Positions 6,391-17,000 of a stretch of 31,890 nt of DNA are shown in pieces; within the stretch, counting starts at the first letter, position 1, and every line of letters starts with the position of its first letter. The DNA lies in contig DASYQV010000050.1 of assembly GCA_036005125.1 (NCBI GenBank), positions 1 through 31,890 on the forward strand. Reading direction: 5' to 3'. The translations under genes were made by a program, and so were the position numbers. The notes below the pieces were generated by a model. The model saw nothing but the letters and a program-made list of their open reading frames with translations, did no database searches and was not told where the DNA came from. Source of the stretch: DASYQV01 sp036005125. GTDB lineage: Bacteria > Acidobacteriota > Vicinamibacteria > Vicinamibacterales > UBA2999.

Positions 6391-9134
6391 CGCCCCACCA
6401 ACTGCCTGACAACGTACGGAAGAATCCCTCCGTGTCGAAAGGCCACGAGTTCCTCGGGCGTATCGATGCGGACCGTCACCGTGAACTCTTTCACTGTGCC
6501 GTCGGTGCCGGTCGCATGGATGCGCAGATCGCCGCGCGGCGTGAGACTGCCGGCAATGGCGACGAGGTCGAACAACTCGGTCCCCGCAAGCTTCAGCGAC
6601 GCCGCGTTCTCGCCGGTCTTGAACTGCAGCGGCAGCACGCCCATGTTCACGAGGTTGCTGCGGTGAATGCGCTCGAACGACTCGGCAATCACCGCTCGCA
6701 CGCCAAGCAGCAGCGTTCCCTTTGCCGCCCAGTCGCGTGACGATCCCGAGCCGTACTCCTTGCCGGCAATGACGAGCAGCGGCACCCGCGCATCGCGATA
6801 GCGTACGGAGGCGTCGTAGATCGTCATCAGCTCGCCCCCCGGCTGATAGAGCGTCCATCCGCCCTCGGTGCCCGGCGCGAGCTGGTTCCGCAACCGGACG
6901 TTGGCGAACGTCCCGCGCATCATCACCTCGTGGTTGCCGCGGCGCGCACCGTACGAGTTGAAGTCGCTCGGCGTCACGCCCTTCTCGATCAGATACCGGC
7001 CTGCCGGGCTGTCGGCCTTGATCGAGCCCGCCGGCGAGATGTGATCGGTCGTCACGCTGTCGCCGAGCAGAGCGAGCACGCGCGCTCCGGTGATATCGGC
7101 CAGCGGCGCCGCGGTCATCGTCATGCCTTCGAGGAACGTCGGACGACGGATGTAGGTCGAGTCGGGATCCCAGTCGAAGCGGCTGCCCTCCGGCACGTTC
7201 AGCATGCGCCAGCGCTCATCGCCTTCGAACACCCGGGCGTACGAGCGCCGGAACATGTCCGCGTTCACCGCGCTCAGCATCGTGTCCTGGATCTCCTGCT
7301 CGGTTGGCCAGATGTCCTTGAGGTAGACCGGATCGCCCGCGAGGTCCTCGCCAAGCGGCTCCGTGGTGAGATCCTTCGTGATCCAACCGGCAAGCGCGTA
7401 GGCCACCACGAGCGGCGGCGACGCAAGGTAGTTCGCCCGCACGTCCTGTTGAATGCGCCCCTCGAAATTGCGATTCCCGCTCAGCACCGAGCAGACGACG
7501 AGGTTCTTCTCGCGGACGACGGCTGAGATCTCCTCCGGCAGCGGACCGCTGTTGCCGATGCACGTCGTGCAGCCGTAGCCGACCAGGTTGAACCCCAGCT
7601 GATCGAGGTACGGCGTGAGGCCCGCGGCCAGCAGGTATTCGGTGACCACCTTCGAGCCGGGCGCGAGGCTCGTCTTCACCCAGGGCTTGCGCGCCAGTCC
7701 CTTCTCAACCGCTTTTTTCGCGAGCAGCCCCGCGCCGACCATCACGCTGGGATTCGACGTGTTTGTGCAGCTCGTGATCGCCGCAATCACCACGGCACCG
7801 TGATCCAGCTCGTCGAGTGCCGCGTCGGCTACGGCCACGCCGGCCTGAGCCATCGCGCCCGCCGAGGCAACGCCCTGTCGCGTACCGCCGACATCACCCG
7901 CGCCTTTCACCGGTTTCGACGGCCCCTGCATCGTGGGAAGCACCGCCTGGAACGCCGGCTTCGCCTTCTTGAGCGACACACGATCCTGCGGGCGTTTGGG
8001 ACCGGCCAGGCTCGGCTCGATCGACTCGAGATCGAGCTCGATCGTTTCCGAGAAGATCGGATCCTCACTCCCGCCCGTGCGGAACAGGCCCTGCGCGCGC
8101 GCGTACGCCTCGACGAGACGGACACGCGACTCGTCGCGTCCCGTGAGGCGCAGGTAGTCGAGCGTCATGTCGTCGATCGGGAACATGGCGACCGTGGCGC
8201 CATATTCGGGGCACATGTTGCCCAGGGTCGCGCGATCGGCAATGGTCAGGTGCTCCAGACCGTCACCGAAGAATTCGACGAACTTGCCGACAACGCCGTG
8301 CTTGCGGAGCACTTCTGTGATCGTCAGCACGAGGTCGGTCGCCGTCGCGCCCTGCGGCAGGGCGCCCTTGAGCCGGAAGCCGAGCACTCTCGGCAGCAGC
8401 ATCGAGATGGGTTGGCCGAGCATGGCAGCCTCGGCCTCGATCCCGCCGACACCCCAGCCGACCACACCGAGCCCGTTGACCATCGTCGTATGCGAGTCGG
8501 TGCCGACCAGCGTGTCGGGGTAGGCAACGGTCTTCCCGTCCACCTGCTCCGAAAACACGACACGCGCGAGGTATTCGAGGTTCACCTGGTGGACGATGCC
8601 CGTGTCGGGCGGGACCACCTCGAAATTGCGGAACGCCCGCTGACCCCAGCGGAGGAACGCATAGCGCTCCTTGTTCCGCGAGAACTCGAGCTCCGCATTC
8701 AGCGAGAACGCGTTCGGCTGGCCGAAGTAATCGACCTGCACGGAATGGTCGATGACGAGCTCCACCGGCTGCAACGGGTTGACGCGGTCGGGATTGCCGC
8801 CAAGCGAGATGATGGCGTCGCGCATGGCCGCAAGGTCGACCACACAGGGTACGCCCGTGAAGTCCTGCAGCAACACGCGCGCCGGCATGAACGAAATCTC
8901 CTTCTCGCTCGTGGCGGCGGCTTCCCACTGCGCAAGCGCGCGGATGTCGTCTGCCTTGACGAACGCGTTGTCCTCGCGCCGCAGGAGATTCTCGAGCAGG
9001 ATCTTCATCGAGTACGGCAACCTCGAGACGCCGGGATATCCCGACTTCTCGAGCGCGGGCAGGCTGTACATCTGCACCGCCTGACCGTCGACGCGGAATT
9101 CGGTGCGGGTCTTGAAGCTGTTGAGCGTAGGCAT
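6384..9134 (-). CDS. acnA: aconitate hydratase AcnA
   Basis: Aconitase interconverts citrate and isocitrate in the TCA cycle in the cytoplasm, using a [4Fe-4S] cluster. The 916-residue product is of AcnA/IRP1 type. Cluster ligands are Cys456 in ITSCTNTSNPS, and Cys522 and Cys525 in GCTTCIGNSGPL; the 66- and 3-residue spacings equal those of E. coli AcnA. Other signatures are VGTDSHTTMVNGLGVVGWG and the swivel-domain GKEYGSGSSRDWAAKG. A low-complexity insert (KPVKGAGDVGGTRQG and on) sits before the first cluster cysteine. The ATG at 9134 is chosen; an in-frame GTG at 9143 would add three residues. No ribosome site is visible, and the upstream sequence is a heptad array. The last codons and the TAG fall in the outer end of the inverted AGGT array. 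Confidence 0.97.
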   Translation of the reverse strand: MPTLNSFKTRTEFRVDGQAVQMYSLPALEKSGYPGVSRLPYSMKILLENLLRREDNAFVKADDIRALAQWEAAATSEKEISFMPARVLLQDFTGVPCVVDLAAMRDAIISLGGNPDRVNPLQPVELVIDHSVQVDYFGQPNAFSLNAELEFSRNKERYAFLRWGQRAFRNFEVVPPDTGIVHQVNLEYLARVVFSEQVDGKTVAYPDTLVGTDSHTTMVNGLGVVGWGVGGIEAEAAMLGQPISMLLPRVLGFRLKGALPQGATATDLVLTITEVLRKHGVVGKFVEFFGDGLEHLTIADRATLGNMCPEYGATVAMFPIDDMTLDYLRLTGRDESRVRLVEAYARAQGLFRTGGSEDPIFSETIELDLESIEPSLAGPKRPQDRVSLKKAKPAFQAVLPTMQGPSKPVKGAGDVGGTRQGVASAGAMAQAGVAVADAALDELDHGAVVIAAITSCTNTSNPSVMVGAGLLAKKAVEKGLARKPWVKTSLAPGSKVVTEYLLAAGLTPYLDQLGFNLVGYGCTTCIGNSGPLPEEISAVVREKNLVVCSVLSGNRNFEGRIQQDVRANYLASPPLVVAYALAGWITKDLTTEPLGEDLAGDPVYLKDIWPTEQEIQDTMLSAVNADMFRRSYARVFEGDERWRMLNVPEGSRFDWDPDSTYIRRPTFLEGMTMTAAPLADITGARVLALLGDSVTTDHISPAGSIKADSPAGRYLIEKGVTPSDFNSYGARRGNHEVMMRGTFANVRLRNQLAPGTEGGWTLYQPGGELMTIYDASVRYRDARVPLLVIAGKEYGSGSSRDWAAKGTLLLGVRAVIAESFERIHRSNLVNMGVLPLQFKTGENAASLKLAGTELFDLVAIAGSLTPRGDLRIHATGTDGTVKEFTVTVRIDTPEELVAFRHGGILPYVVRQLVGRS

Positions 9135-9145
9135 GGAATTCACTT

Positions 9146-9235
9146 GTGATTTGTGATTTGTGATTTGTGATTTGCCACTGATGAGCCATCAGGACCACCA
9201 ACGCCAGAAATCACAGATCGCAAATCACAAATCGT
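9146..9235. repeat. inverted heptad array with hairpin core
   Basis: Four exact GTGATTT heptads occupy 9146-9173. A 34-base core (9174-9207) contains a small hairpin CTGATG-AGC-CATCAG at 9178-9192. Four inverted heptads follow at 9208-9235 (AAATCAC, AGATCGC, AAATCAC, AAATCGT). The two arms match at 24 of 28 positions. The array fills the space between the acnA start and the stop of the Opu-type gene at 9244. Confidence 0.93.
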
Positions 9236-9243
9236 AAATGAAA

Positions 9244-10779
9244 TCATACTCCTCGCTTGAGCGAGTCGAGAAACTCGCGGGCGACGTCCGCCGGGTCGCG
9301 GCGCTGGCCATCGACTGCGTGATTCATGCGGCGCATCGCGCTGGCGGTAATGCGACCGCTGAGATGCTGCAGCGCCGTGCGGAGCTGCGGATGGCGGAGC
9401 AGCGTTGAGGTGTGCATCACCGGAGCGGCGTCGTACGGTGGAAAGTATCGTCGATCGTCGTCGAGCGCCACGAGGCCCAGCGCTTCGATCAGCCCGGCCG
9501 TCGCATCGCCGGCAATAACGTCCACCCTCCGGTCCGCCAGAGCGCGGTAGATGAGCGTCAGGTCCATGACGCGCGGAGGGTCGCGGAACCGCAGCCCGTA
9601 GGTGGCGGCGAGCCCTCTGTAGCCGTCGTCCCGCTCGAGGAACTCGTATCCGAACGCCGCCTGCCACCCGGGCGCGTGCCGCGCCAGATCCGACAGGCGC
9701 ACGATCCCACGGCTGCGGGCGTCATCGCCGCGTATCAGGATGGCGAACGTATTGTCGAAGCCGAACGGCTCGAGCAGCGTCCGCCCCGTATCCGCATAGA
9801 GACGTCGCACCGTGTCACGCACGATCTGCGGATCGCGCCCGACCGGTTGCTTGAACACCGCGGTCAACGCGGTGCCGCTGTACTCGGCGTACACGTCGAT
9901 ATCGCCCGCGCTGAGCGCTCGATCGCAGATGAACGTGCCGCCGAGGTTCAGCTTTCGATCAACAGGCAGGTCCGTGTATCGCTCGATGGCCTGCGCCATC
10001 AATTCGCCGAGGATGATCTGCTCGGTGAAGTTCTTCGAGCCGACGACGATCCGATCGGTGCGCGGAATCGCCAGCACGGCGACACCACAGCCGACGAAGA
10101 GCGCAAGCGCCGCTCCCACGGCGAGTGGCGCACGCCGAAGAGGACGACGGGCGGACAACGCGCGCTCGATGAGGAGGAGTGCGCCGTCGGCCAGGAGCGC
10201 CAGAGCGGCGGCTGGAATGGCGCCGGCGAGAATCACCGTCGCGTCCACCATCGACAGCCCCCGATAGATGTACTCGCCGAGTCCGCCCGCGCCGATGGCC
10301 GCAGCAATGGTGACGGTGCCGACGCCGACGACCGTCGCCACCCGAATGCCCGCCACGATGGCCGGCAGGGCCAGCGGCAGCTCGACGCGCACCAGGCGCT
10401 GGCGCGGCGTCATGCCCATCGCGGTCGCGGCCTCGAGAATGGCCGGATCGATGGCCCGCAGGCCGGCGGCCGTCGTCCGAATCACCGGCAGCAACGCATA
10501 CAGGATGAGCGCCGTGAGCGCGGTGCGCGCACCAACGCCGCCGACGAGCGGAAGCGGAAGCAGGAAGCCGAAGAGCGCCAGGCTTGGAATCGTCTGGACG
10601 ACGCTGGCGGCGGCCGATAGCGGGCCACCCACCCGGGGGCGTCGAGCGGCGAGAACGCCAAGCGGGACGCCGGCAGCCACGGCCGCCAGCGTCGACGCCG
10701 CGACGAGCGCCATATGTTGCGCGATGAGCGTTGCCACCTCTGACGCGTGAGCCCGCCAAAACGTCATCAGCCCGTGCAT
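9244..10779 (-). CDS. osmoprotectant/quaternary-amine ABC transporter, permease fused to substrate-binding domain
   Basis: The 511-residue product joins two parts. Residues about 1-210 form a binding-protein-dependent permease (LVAASTLAAVAAGVPLGVLAARRP, then the EAATAMGMTPRQRLVRVELPLALPAIVAGIRV coupling loop split around ATAMGMTPRQRLVRVELP). A hydrophobic segment near 217-240 anchors the second part, a periplasmic OpuAC-like domain (DRIVVGSKNFTEQIILGELM ... GDIDVYAEYSGTALTAVF ... DVIAGDATAGLIEAL). This fused layout is known for the OpuB/OpuC/ProWX group that imports glycine betaine, choline or carnitine; the substrate is not readable here. The ATG at 10779 was chosen because the longer frame runs through a palindromic repeat. 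The matching ATPase is probably at 13089-13811. Downstream is a heptad array. Confidence 0.9.
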   Translation of the reverse strand: MHGLMTFWRAHASEVATLIAQHMALVAASTLAAVAAGVPLGVLAARRPRVGGPLSAAASVVQTIPSLALFGFLLPLPLVGGVGARTALTALILYALLPVIRTTAAGLRAIDPAILEAATAMGMTPRQRLVRVELPLALPAIVAGIRVATVVGVGTVTIAAAIGAGGLGEYIYRGLSMVDATVILAGAIPAAALALLADGALLLIERALSARRPLRRAPLAVGAALALFVGCGVAVLAIPRTDRIVVGSKNFTEQIILGELMAQAIERYTDLPVDRKLNLGGTFICDRALSAGDIDVYAEYSGTALTAVFKQPVGRDPQIVRDTVRRLYADTGRTLLEPFGFDNTFAILIRGDDARSRGIVRLSDLARHAPGWQAAFGYEFLERDDGYRGLAATYGLRFRDPPRVMDLTLIYRALADRRVDVIAGDATAGLIEALGLVALDDDRRYFPPYDAAPVMHTSTLLRHPQLRTALQHLSGRITASAMRRMNHAVDGQRRDPADVAREFLDSLKRGV

Positions 10780-10789
10780 GGTGTCCTGT

Positions 10790-10795
10790 ACTATA
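10790..10795 (-). promoter_or_regulatory. possible -10 box of the Opu-type gene
   Basis: Read on the minus strand the hexamer is TATAGT, ending ten bases before the ATG at 10779. No convincing -35 box is present at the expected distance. If used, the 5' leader would be only a few bases. Confidence 0.3.
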
Positions 10796-10825
10796 GCCGT
10801 CCTTAGCGTACGTAGGCCCTGGCGC

Positions 10826-10886
10826 CGCCGCATCTAAAGATGCGGCCTACGAAAAAACTTACGTAGGCCGGGTCTTTAGACCCGGC
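10826..10886. repeat. pair of palindromic repeats (REP-like)
   Basis: The first unit, GCCGCATCTAAAGATGCGGC at 10827-10846, forms a 9-base stem with an AA loop. The second, GCCGGGTCTTTAGACCCGGC at 10867-10886, forms a 9-base stem with a TT loop. Both carry a CGTAGG flank (CCTACG in the first), so the two lie head to head. The first unit with its flanks recurs at 30769-30794. They sit between divergent genes. Confidence 0.88.
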
Positions 10887-10928
10887 GAGTGCCGATGCTG
10901 CCTGCGTACGATCTCAAGGAAGCTGAAC

Positions 10929-13010
10929 GTGCGACGTCTTCTGTTCTGGGCACTGATCCTCGTGGCGGCCGCATTGCCGGCCCGCGCCGAGGCGCGTGTC
11001 GTGCGGTTCGTCGTCGAGCAGCGGCGTCCGCTCGCGGGAGGTCAGGCGTTCGGCGATGTCGGGCCTTACGAACGGCTCGACGGCACCGCGCACATGGAAG
11101 TCGATCCTCGCGACCCGCTGAACGCGGTCATCGTCAACCTCGACAAGGCGCCGCGCAATGCCCGAGGCAAAGTGGAGTTCAGCGCGCCGTTCGTCATCCT
11201 CAAGCCGGTGGACATCGCGCGAGGCAACGGCAAGCTGTTCTACGGCATCAACAACCGCGGCAACAGCATCGAGCTGGCGCGATTCAACCTGATCGCGCCC
11301 GGCGCGAATGCGGCCGACCCGGGCAACCCGGCCGGGGTGGGTGATGGATTTCTGATGCGCCTCGGCTACACGATTGTCGATGCCGGCTGGCAGGGTGACG
11401 TGGCGCCTGGCGGCGGGCGACTGGCGCCGAGCTTGCCGGTTGCCCGCCGGGCGGACGGGTCGTCCATCGTCGCGCGGATTCGAATCGAGTATTCCGATCG
11501 AACGATTTCGCAGTCCGGCACTTTTACGCTGCCGCTCGAAGGGTCGCCGGCGTTCCGCGCGTACGAAGCCGCGGATCGTGACACGGCGCACTCGACGCTC
11601 GTCGTGCGAGATGGTGTCACCGGCGATCGCACGCCGATCCGGCCGGACCGTTGGGCGTTCGGACGGTGCCCGACAGGCCGTGAGAGTCTCGTCTCGACAG
11701 CATTCGACATCTGCGTGTTCGACGGAATGCGCGCCGACAAGCTCTACGAGCTGATTTATCCCGCCAAGGATCCAATCGTCATGGGCCTGGGGCACGCAGT
11801 CACGCGCGATATCGGCTCGTTCCTTCGATACGAGCCGCGCGACGCCGCCGGCTCGTCCAATCCGCTTGCCTCGGCGTCCGGCCGGCTCGACGTCCGCCGC
11901 GCATACGCGACGGGCAGCTCGCAAACGGGCATCTACCTTCGCGACCTGATCTACCTCGGGTTCAACGAAGACGAATCGCACCGCAAGATTTTCGATGCCG
12001 TCAACATCAACATCGCCGGAACGCTTCGGAACTTCATCAATGTGGAGTTCGCCGATCCAAACGTGTACTCGGCACAGATGGACCGGCACGACTTCCTCAT
12101 GACCAGCTATCCGCCGCTCACCTACGCCGTGACGACAGATCCGATCTCGGGCGTGCGGGCGGGCATCCTGCAGCGGCCCGCGACCGATCCCCTCGTGATC
12201 GACACGCACACCGAGACCGAGTACTACCAGCTCCGCGCGTCGCTGAACCTCGTCGATGGGCGCGGCCAGCCCGTGCCGCTTCCCGATACCGTTCGAATGT
12301 ATCTGCTGTCGAACCTGCAGCACGGAAGCGGACGCGTGGGCGGCCCACTCGAGGGGCCGCGCGGCATGTGCGAGTACCCGACGAATGGAGTGCCGGCAGC
12401 AGGTGCGGCCCGAGCGCTGCTCGTCGCGATGGACGCGTGGGCGGACCACGGGACGGCGCCTCCTCCAAGCCGTGTCCCGGATGTGCGGACCAGAAACCTG
12501 GTGCCGCTCTCCGAGGCGCGGGCCGCGTTCCCATCAATTCCAGGCATAGGGTTCTCGCCCTCGATCAACGAGCTCGAGCTATTGAACTTTGGACCGCACT
12601 TCGGACCTTCGGGAGGACGCCTGACGTTGCTGCCGCCGCTGGCGGGGCCACGGTACATGGTGCTCGTGCCGAAGTCCGACGCGGACGGGCTCAACCTCGC
12701 CGGCGTGCGTGTGGTCGAAACAGCCGTCCCGCTCGGCACCCCGACCGGCTGGAACATCCGCGGTGAAGGATTCCGTCCCGGCAACACGTGTGGGCTGAGC
12801 GGCGCGTATTTTCCGTTTGCAAAGACCCGCATCGAACGCGAGGCGACCGGCGATCCGCGCCGCTCGATCCAGGAGCGATACACCGATCACTCCGGCTATG
12901 TGCGGGCCGTCGAAGAGGCCACGCGCACGCTGGTGAAAGAGCGCTTTCTGCTCCCCGAAGACGCCGAACGCTACGTGCGAGACGCGCAGGCGAGCGATGT
13001 GCTGAGATAA
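10929..13010 (+). CDS. secreted alpha/beta-hydrolase domain protein (Abhydrolase_10-like)
   Basis: The product is 693 residues with a clear signal peptide (VRRLLFWALILVAAALPARA). The mature part begins EARVVRFVVEQRRPLAGGQAF and continues GPYERLDGTAHMEVDPRDP, typical of the Abhydrolase_10 family (PF20091), large secreted hydrolases common in Acidobacteria and Proteobacteria. The likely nucleophile Ser lies in YATGSSQTGIYLRDL. Other landmarks are NRGNSIELARFN and the C-terminal DHSGYVRAVEEAT. Substrates are not established; esters are expected for the fold (inference). The start is GTG at 10929, with AAGGAAG six bases upstream. The gene is transcribed divergently from the Opu permease and convergently with the Opu-like ATPase, so it interrupts the transporter locus on the opposite strand. 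Confidence 0.85.
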   Translation: MRRLLFWALILVAAALPARAEARVVRFVVEQRRPLAGGQAFGDVGPYERLDGTAHMEVDPRDPLNAVIVNLDKAPRNARGKVEFSAPFVILKPVDIARGNGKLFYGINNRGNSIELARFNLIAPGANAADPGNPAGVGDGFLMRLGYTIVDAGWQGDVAPGGGRLAPSLPVARRADGSSIVARIRIEYSDRTISQSGTFTLPLEGSPAFRAYEAADRDTAHSTLVVRDGVTGDRTPIRPDRWAFGRCPTGRESLVSTAFDICVFDGMRADKLYELIYPAKDPIVMGLGHAVTRDIGSFLRYEPRDAAGSSNPLASASGRLDVRRAYATGSSQTGIYLRDLIYLGFNEDESHRKIFDAVNINIAGTLRNFINVEFADPNVYSAQMDRHDFLMTSYPPLTYAVTTDPISGVRAGILQRPATDPLVIDTHTETEYYQLRASLNLVDGRGQPVPLPDTVRMYLLSNLQHGSGRVGGPLEGPRGMCEYPTNGVPAAGAARALLVAMDAWADHGTAPPPSRVPDVRTRNLVPLSEARAAFPSIPGIGFSPSINELELLNFGPHFGPSGGRLTLLPPLAGPRYMVLVPKSDADGLNLAGVRVVETAVPLGTPTGWNIRGEGFRPGNTCGLSGAYFPFAKTRIEREATGDPRRSIQERYTDHSGYVRAVEEATRTLVKERFLLPEDAERYVRDAQASDVLR

Positions 13011-13088
13011 GGGCGTGCACCGAAGCGGATTCGAGTCGGCTGGGCCGCGCTGCCCGCCGGGTCTGACCGGTTTGCGTGAGAAACAGCC

Positions 13089-13811
13089 TCAGCCACTCAT
13101 CGAATCGAGCAGCGCTCGCACAGCCGGATGAGTGGAGGCCTGCAGCACGTCGGGCGGCTCGTACGCGATCAGCGAACCCTCGTCCAACACACCAATCCTG
13201 TCCGCGAGCGCGAAGGCCTCGCGCATGTCGTGGGTCACGAGCAGCACGGTCTTGTGCAGCCTGTCCTGAATCCGTCTGAACTCGCGGTGAAGCTCGACCC
13301 GTGTGATCGGATCGAGCGCGCCGAACGGTTCGTCCATGAGGAGCACGGGCGGGTCCGCGGCAAGCGCACGGGCGACGCCGACTCGTTGACGCTGTCCCCC
13401 TGACAGCTCGTCCGGGCGCCGATCCGCAAAGTCCTCGGCCCCCAGCCCGACGAGCGCGAGGAGCTCTCGCACCCGCGCGTGACGACGGTCGGTGCTCCAC
13501 CCTTCGAGCATCGGCACCACGGCGACGTTCTCGGCAACCGTCATGTGCGGGAACAGCCCAACCTCCTGAAGGACGTACCCCGTCCGGCGGCGCAGGAGAA
13601 ATGGGTCCCAGCTCGTCGCGTCGCGCCCGTCGACCAGAACTCTGCCGGTCGTCGGTTCCAACAACCGGATGATCAGTTTGAGGGTCGTGCTCTTCCCAGT
13701 CCCGCTGCGACCGACGAGCGCAACCGTTTCTCCTTTCGCAACGGTGAAATCGAGGTCCCGCAGCACCGGTCGGCCGTTGCGCGCGAATGTGACGCGCTCG
13801 AAGACAATCAT
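13089..13811 (-). CDS. ABC transporter ATP-binding protein, OpuCA/ProV-like
   Basis: The 240-residue ATPase carries Walker A GRSGTGKST (residues 34-42), a Q-loop GYVLQEVGLFPHMTV, signature LSGGQRQRVGVARAL, Walker B PVLLMDEPFGALDP and switch histidine LLVTHD. The phrase QEVGLFPHMTVAENVAVVP and THDMREAFALADRIGVLDEG are typical of the quaternary-amine uptake group. There are no C-terminal CBS domains, unlike full OpuCA. It is probably the energiser of the fused permease/binding protein at 9244-10779, the only such transporter in the window. The ATG at 13811 starts the family N-terminus (MIVFERVTFARNG); the frame stays open further upstream but without homology. No strong ribosome site is visible. 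Its stop is 78 bases from the stop of the convergent hydrolase gene. Confidence 0.93.
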   Translation of the reverse strand: MIVFERVTFARNGRPVLRDLDFTVAKGETVALVGRSGTGKSTTLKLIIRLLEPTTGRVLVDGRDATSWDPFLLRRRTGYVLQEVGLFPHMTVAENVAVVPMLEGWSTDRRHARVRELLALVGLGAEDFADRRPDELSGGQRQRVGVARALAADPPVLLMDEPFGALDPITRVELHREFRRIQDRLHKTVLLVTHDMREAFALADRIGVLDEGSLIAYEPPDVLQASTHPAVRALLDSMSG

Positions 13812-14010
13812 CGCGGGCAGAACTTTAACATGTGGTTCGTACGGCCCACCCGTGTCCTCGAAACCTCCGGAACACGTCCGCGCAGGCGGACAGACAACAC
13901 TCGCGTCCCTCGCCGCCGCCGCGCGGACACGACCGACGGATTGGCGCGGATTTCGCAAAACGTCCGCCAGCCAGCCCAGCGCCCGCGTTCTCGGATGAGG
14001 AGTACGCCTC

Positions 14011-17000
14011 ATGCGTACGTATGCCGGTACGCGCGCCGTTACCCTTCTGGTCTCGGCGCTGCTCGCGGCAGGCGCGGAATCGACCGCGCACGCGCAGTAC
14101 TTCGGCCGCAACAAGGTCCAGTACAAGAATTTCCAGTTCGACACCCTGACGACCGATCATTTCCGCGTCTACTTCTATCCGGAGGAGCGGCAGGCCGCCG
14201 GCGATCTCGCGCGGATGGCCGAACGCTGGTACGCGCGTCTGTCGAAGTTCTTCGGGCACGAGCTCTCAACGCTGCAGCCCCTCGTCGCCTACGCTTCGAG
14301 CCCGGACTTCCGGCAGACGAACGTCATCGCAGGTCAGATCGGCGAAGGCACCGGAGGTGTGACCGAAGGGTTCAAACGACGCATCGTGATGCCGTTTGCG
14401 GGCAGCCTGGCCGAAACGGATCACGTGCTCGGACACGAGCTCGTCCACGCATTCCAGTACGACATCGCGAGACGCGATCCCAACGACAGCGCCGGCTCAT
14501 CGATCGAGCGCCTCTCGCTGTGGTTCATCGAGGGGATGGCCGAATACGTGTCGGTCGGCCACGTCGATCCGCACACGGCGATGTGGATTCGTGATGCCGC
14601 GCGCGAGCCTGCCAAGCTTCCGTCGATCGCCCAGCTCGATGATCCTCGCTACTTTCCCTATCGATGGGGCCAGGCTCTCTGGGCGTACATCGCGGGACGA
14701 TGGGGCGACGATGCCGTGGTACGCGTGTTCGAAGAGGCGCTGCGTTCTGGCAGTTCTGCCGCGCTTGAAAGGGTGACTGGCCTCACGATCAACGAGCTGT
14801 CGCAGGAATGGCACGACGCCATCCGCGCTCAGTACGCGCCCATACTCGAGGCCAACACGCGGGCAAGCGCGCAAGGCCGATCGATCACGGCGGATCAGAA
14901 ACGCCGCGGAGCCCTTGCTGTGTCGCCGTCGCTCAGCCCCGACGGCAGACGCGTCGTGTATCTGTCGGAACGCGACATGCTGTCGGTGGATCTGTACGTG
15001 GCCGATGCGGACACCGGACAGATGATCCGTAAACTCGTCAACACCGCCATCGATCCGCACTTCAGCAGCCTTCAATTCATTGCGTCGGCCGGATCGTGGG
15101 ACCCTCACGGCCGGCAGTTCGTGTTCGGCGCCATTCGGGAGGGGCGGCCGGAACTGGCAATCATCGACGTCGATCGTGGCCAGCGCGTGCGCGACATCCC
15201 ACTCGCGGAGCTTGGAGAGATCCTGAACCCTTCGTGGTCGCCTGATGGGGGTTCGATTGCGTTCTCGGCAATCACGGGTGGCCACTCCGACTTGTTCATC
15301 TACGATCTCCGCCAGAACGTGCTGCGGCGTCTGACGAACGACGCGTTTGCCGACCTGCAGCCCTCCTGGTCGCCCGACGGCAGCCGCCTGGCCTTCGTGA
15401 CCGACCGCTTCTCGACCGACCTCACATCGTTGCAGGCGGGCCGGCTCGGGCTGGCTCTCCTTGATCCGGCATCAGGACGCATCGAAGCGCTCGCGACCGT
15501 CCAACATGGCAAGAGCATCAATCCGCAGTGGGCTCCCGACGGGCGCAGGATCTATTTCCTTGCCGATCCAAGCGGCCTGACCAACGTGTACGTTGTCGAC
15601 GTCGCGACCGGCCGGGTGAACCGGCTCACGAACCTTGACGCCGGAGCGAGCGGCATCACGGCGTTGAGCCCGGCGCTTTCGGCGCCGCTCGACGCGAACC
15701 GCCTGGCCTTCAGCGCGTACGAAGAGGGTCGGATTGGAATCTATATCCTCGACGGTCGTAACGAAGTCACCGGCGTGCCGGTCGACGTCTCCGCGGCGTC
15801 GGACACGGCTGCGGTTCTGCCACCGGCGAGACGCGCATCCGACGAGCTGCAGGCGCTGCTGAACGATCCGATTACCGGTCTGCCACCGCATATAGGCACG
15901 GAAGCACCGTATCGGCCGCGCTTGTCGCTCGATTACGTGGGTCGGCCATACGTAGCGGTTGGCGCCACGCGCTTCGGCGGGATGTACGGAGGAGGGTTGT
16001 CGTTTTCCATGAGTGACATGCTCGGGAATCACACCCTCTTCACCGCCGTCGACGTCAACAACTACGGAGGCGGATTCACCGACGTCTTCAAGAACACGGG
16101 CGCGCTCGTCGCGTATCAGAACATGGCCCGGCGCTGGAATTGGGGGGTCGCGGGCGGCCAGACGCCGTATGTGGCAGGTGGATTCGCGAGCGGGATCACC
16201 ACGTCCGGAGGCCAGACGGCGCTCGTCGAGCAGCAAATCATCCAGCGGCAGACGTATCGCGGTTTGAACAGCGGCGTCGCGTACCCGCTCAACCAATCGC
16301 GCCGCCTCGAGTTCGGCGGCGGATACCAGCAGGTGACCTTCGACCAGCAGGTGCGTACCGTCGTCACATCATTCGTCAGTGGACGACAACTGAGCGACAC
16401 GACCGAGAACACGGCACTGGCCGATGGGCTGAACCTCGGTATGGCGACTGCGGCCACGGTGTTCGACACAGCCGTCTTCGGTCCCACAAGTCCGGTCGCG
16501 GGCCAGCGATCACGCTTCGAGGTCTCACCGACATTCGGCACGATCGCGTTCACGGGGGCGCTGGCCGATTACCGCCGTTATTTCATGCCCGCGCGGTTCT
16601 ACACGGTCGCGGGACGGGTGATGCACTACGGACGCTACGGCCCTGGCAGCGAGGACCCGCGCCTCCTCCCCATGTTCATCGGTTACCCCGATCTCATTCG
16701 CGGCTACACGATCGGATCGTTTCGCTCCAGCGAATGCGGGGCGGGACCCGCCGGCTCATGCGAGGCCTTCGATCGGCTGCTCGGGTCCCGCATGCTGATC
16801 GGCAACCTCGAATTGCGCTTTCCGCTGCTGCGGCCGTTCGGCGTGCACGACAGGATGTACGGGCCGATTCCGATCGAGGTGGCGTTCTTCGCAGATGCAG
16901 GCGTCGCGTGGCAGAAGAGCGACCGCCCGACGTTCCTCGGCGGAGACCGTCACCCCGTTTCGAGCGCGGGTGTGACGCTGCGGGCCAATCTGTTCGGTTT

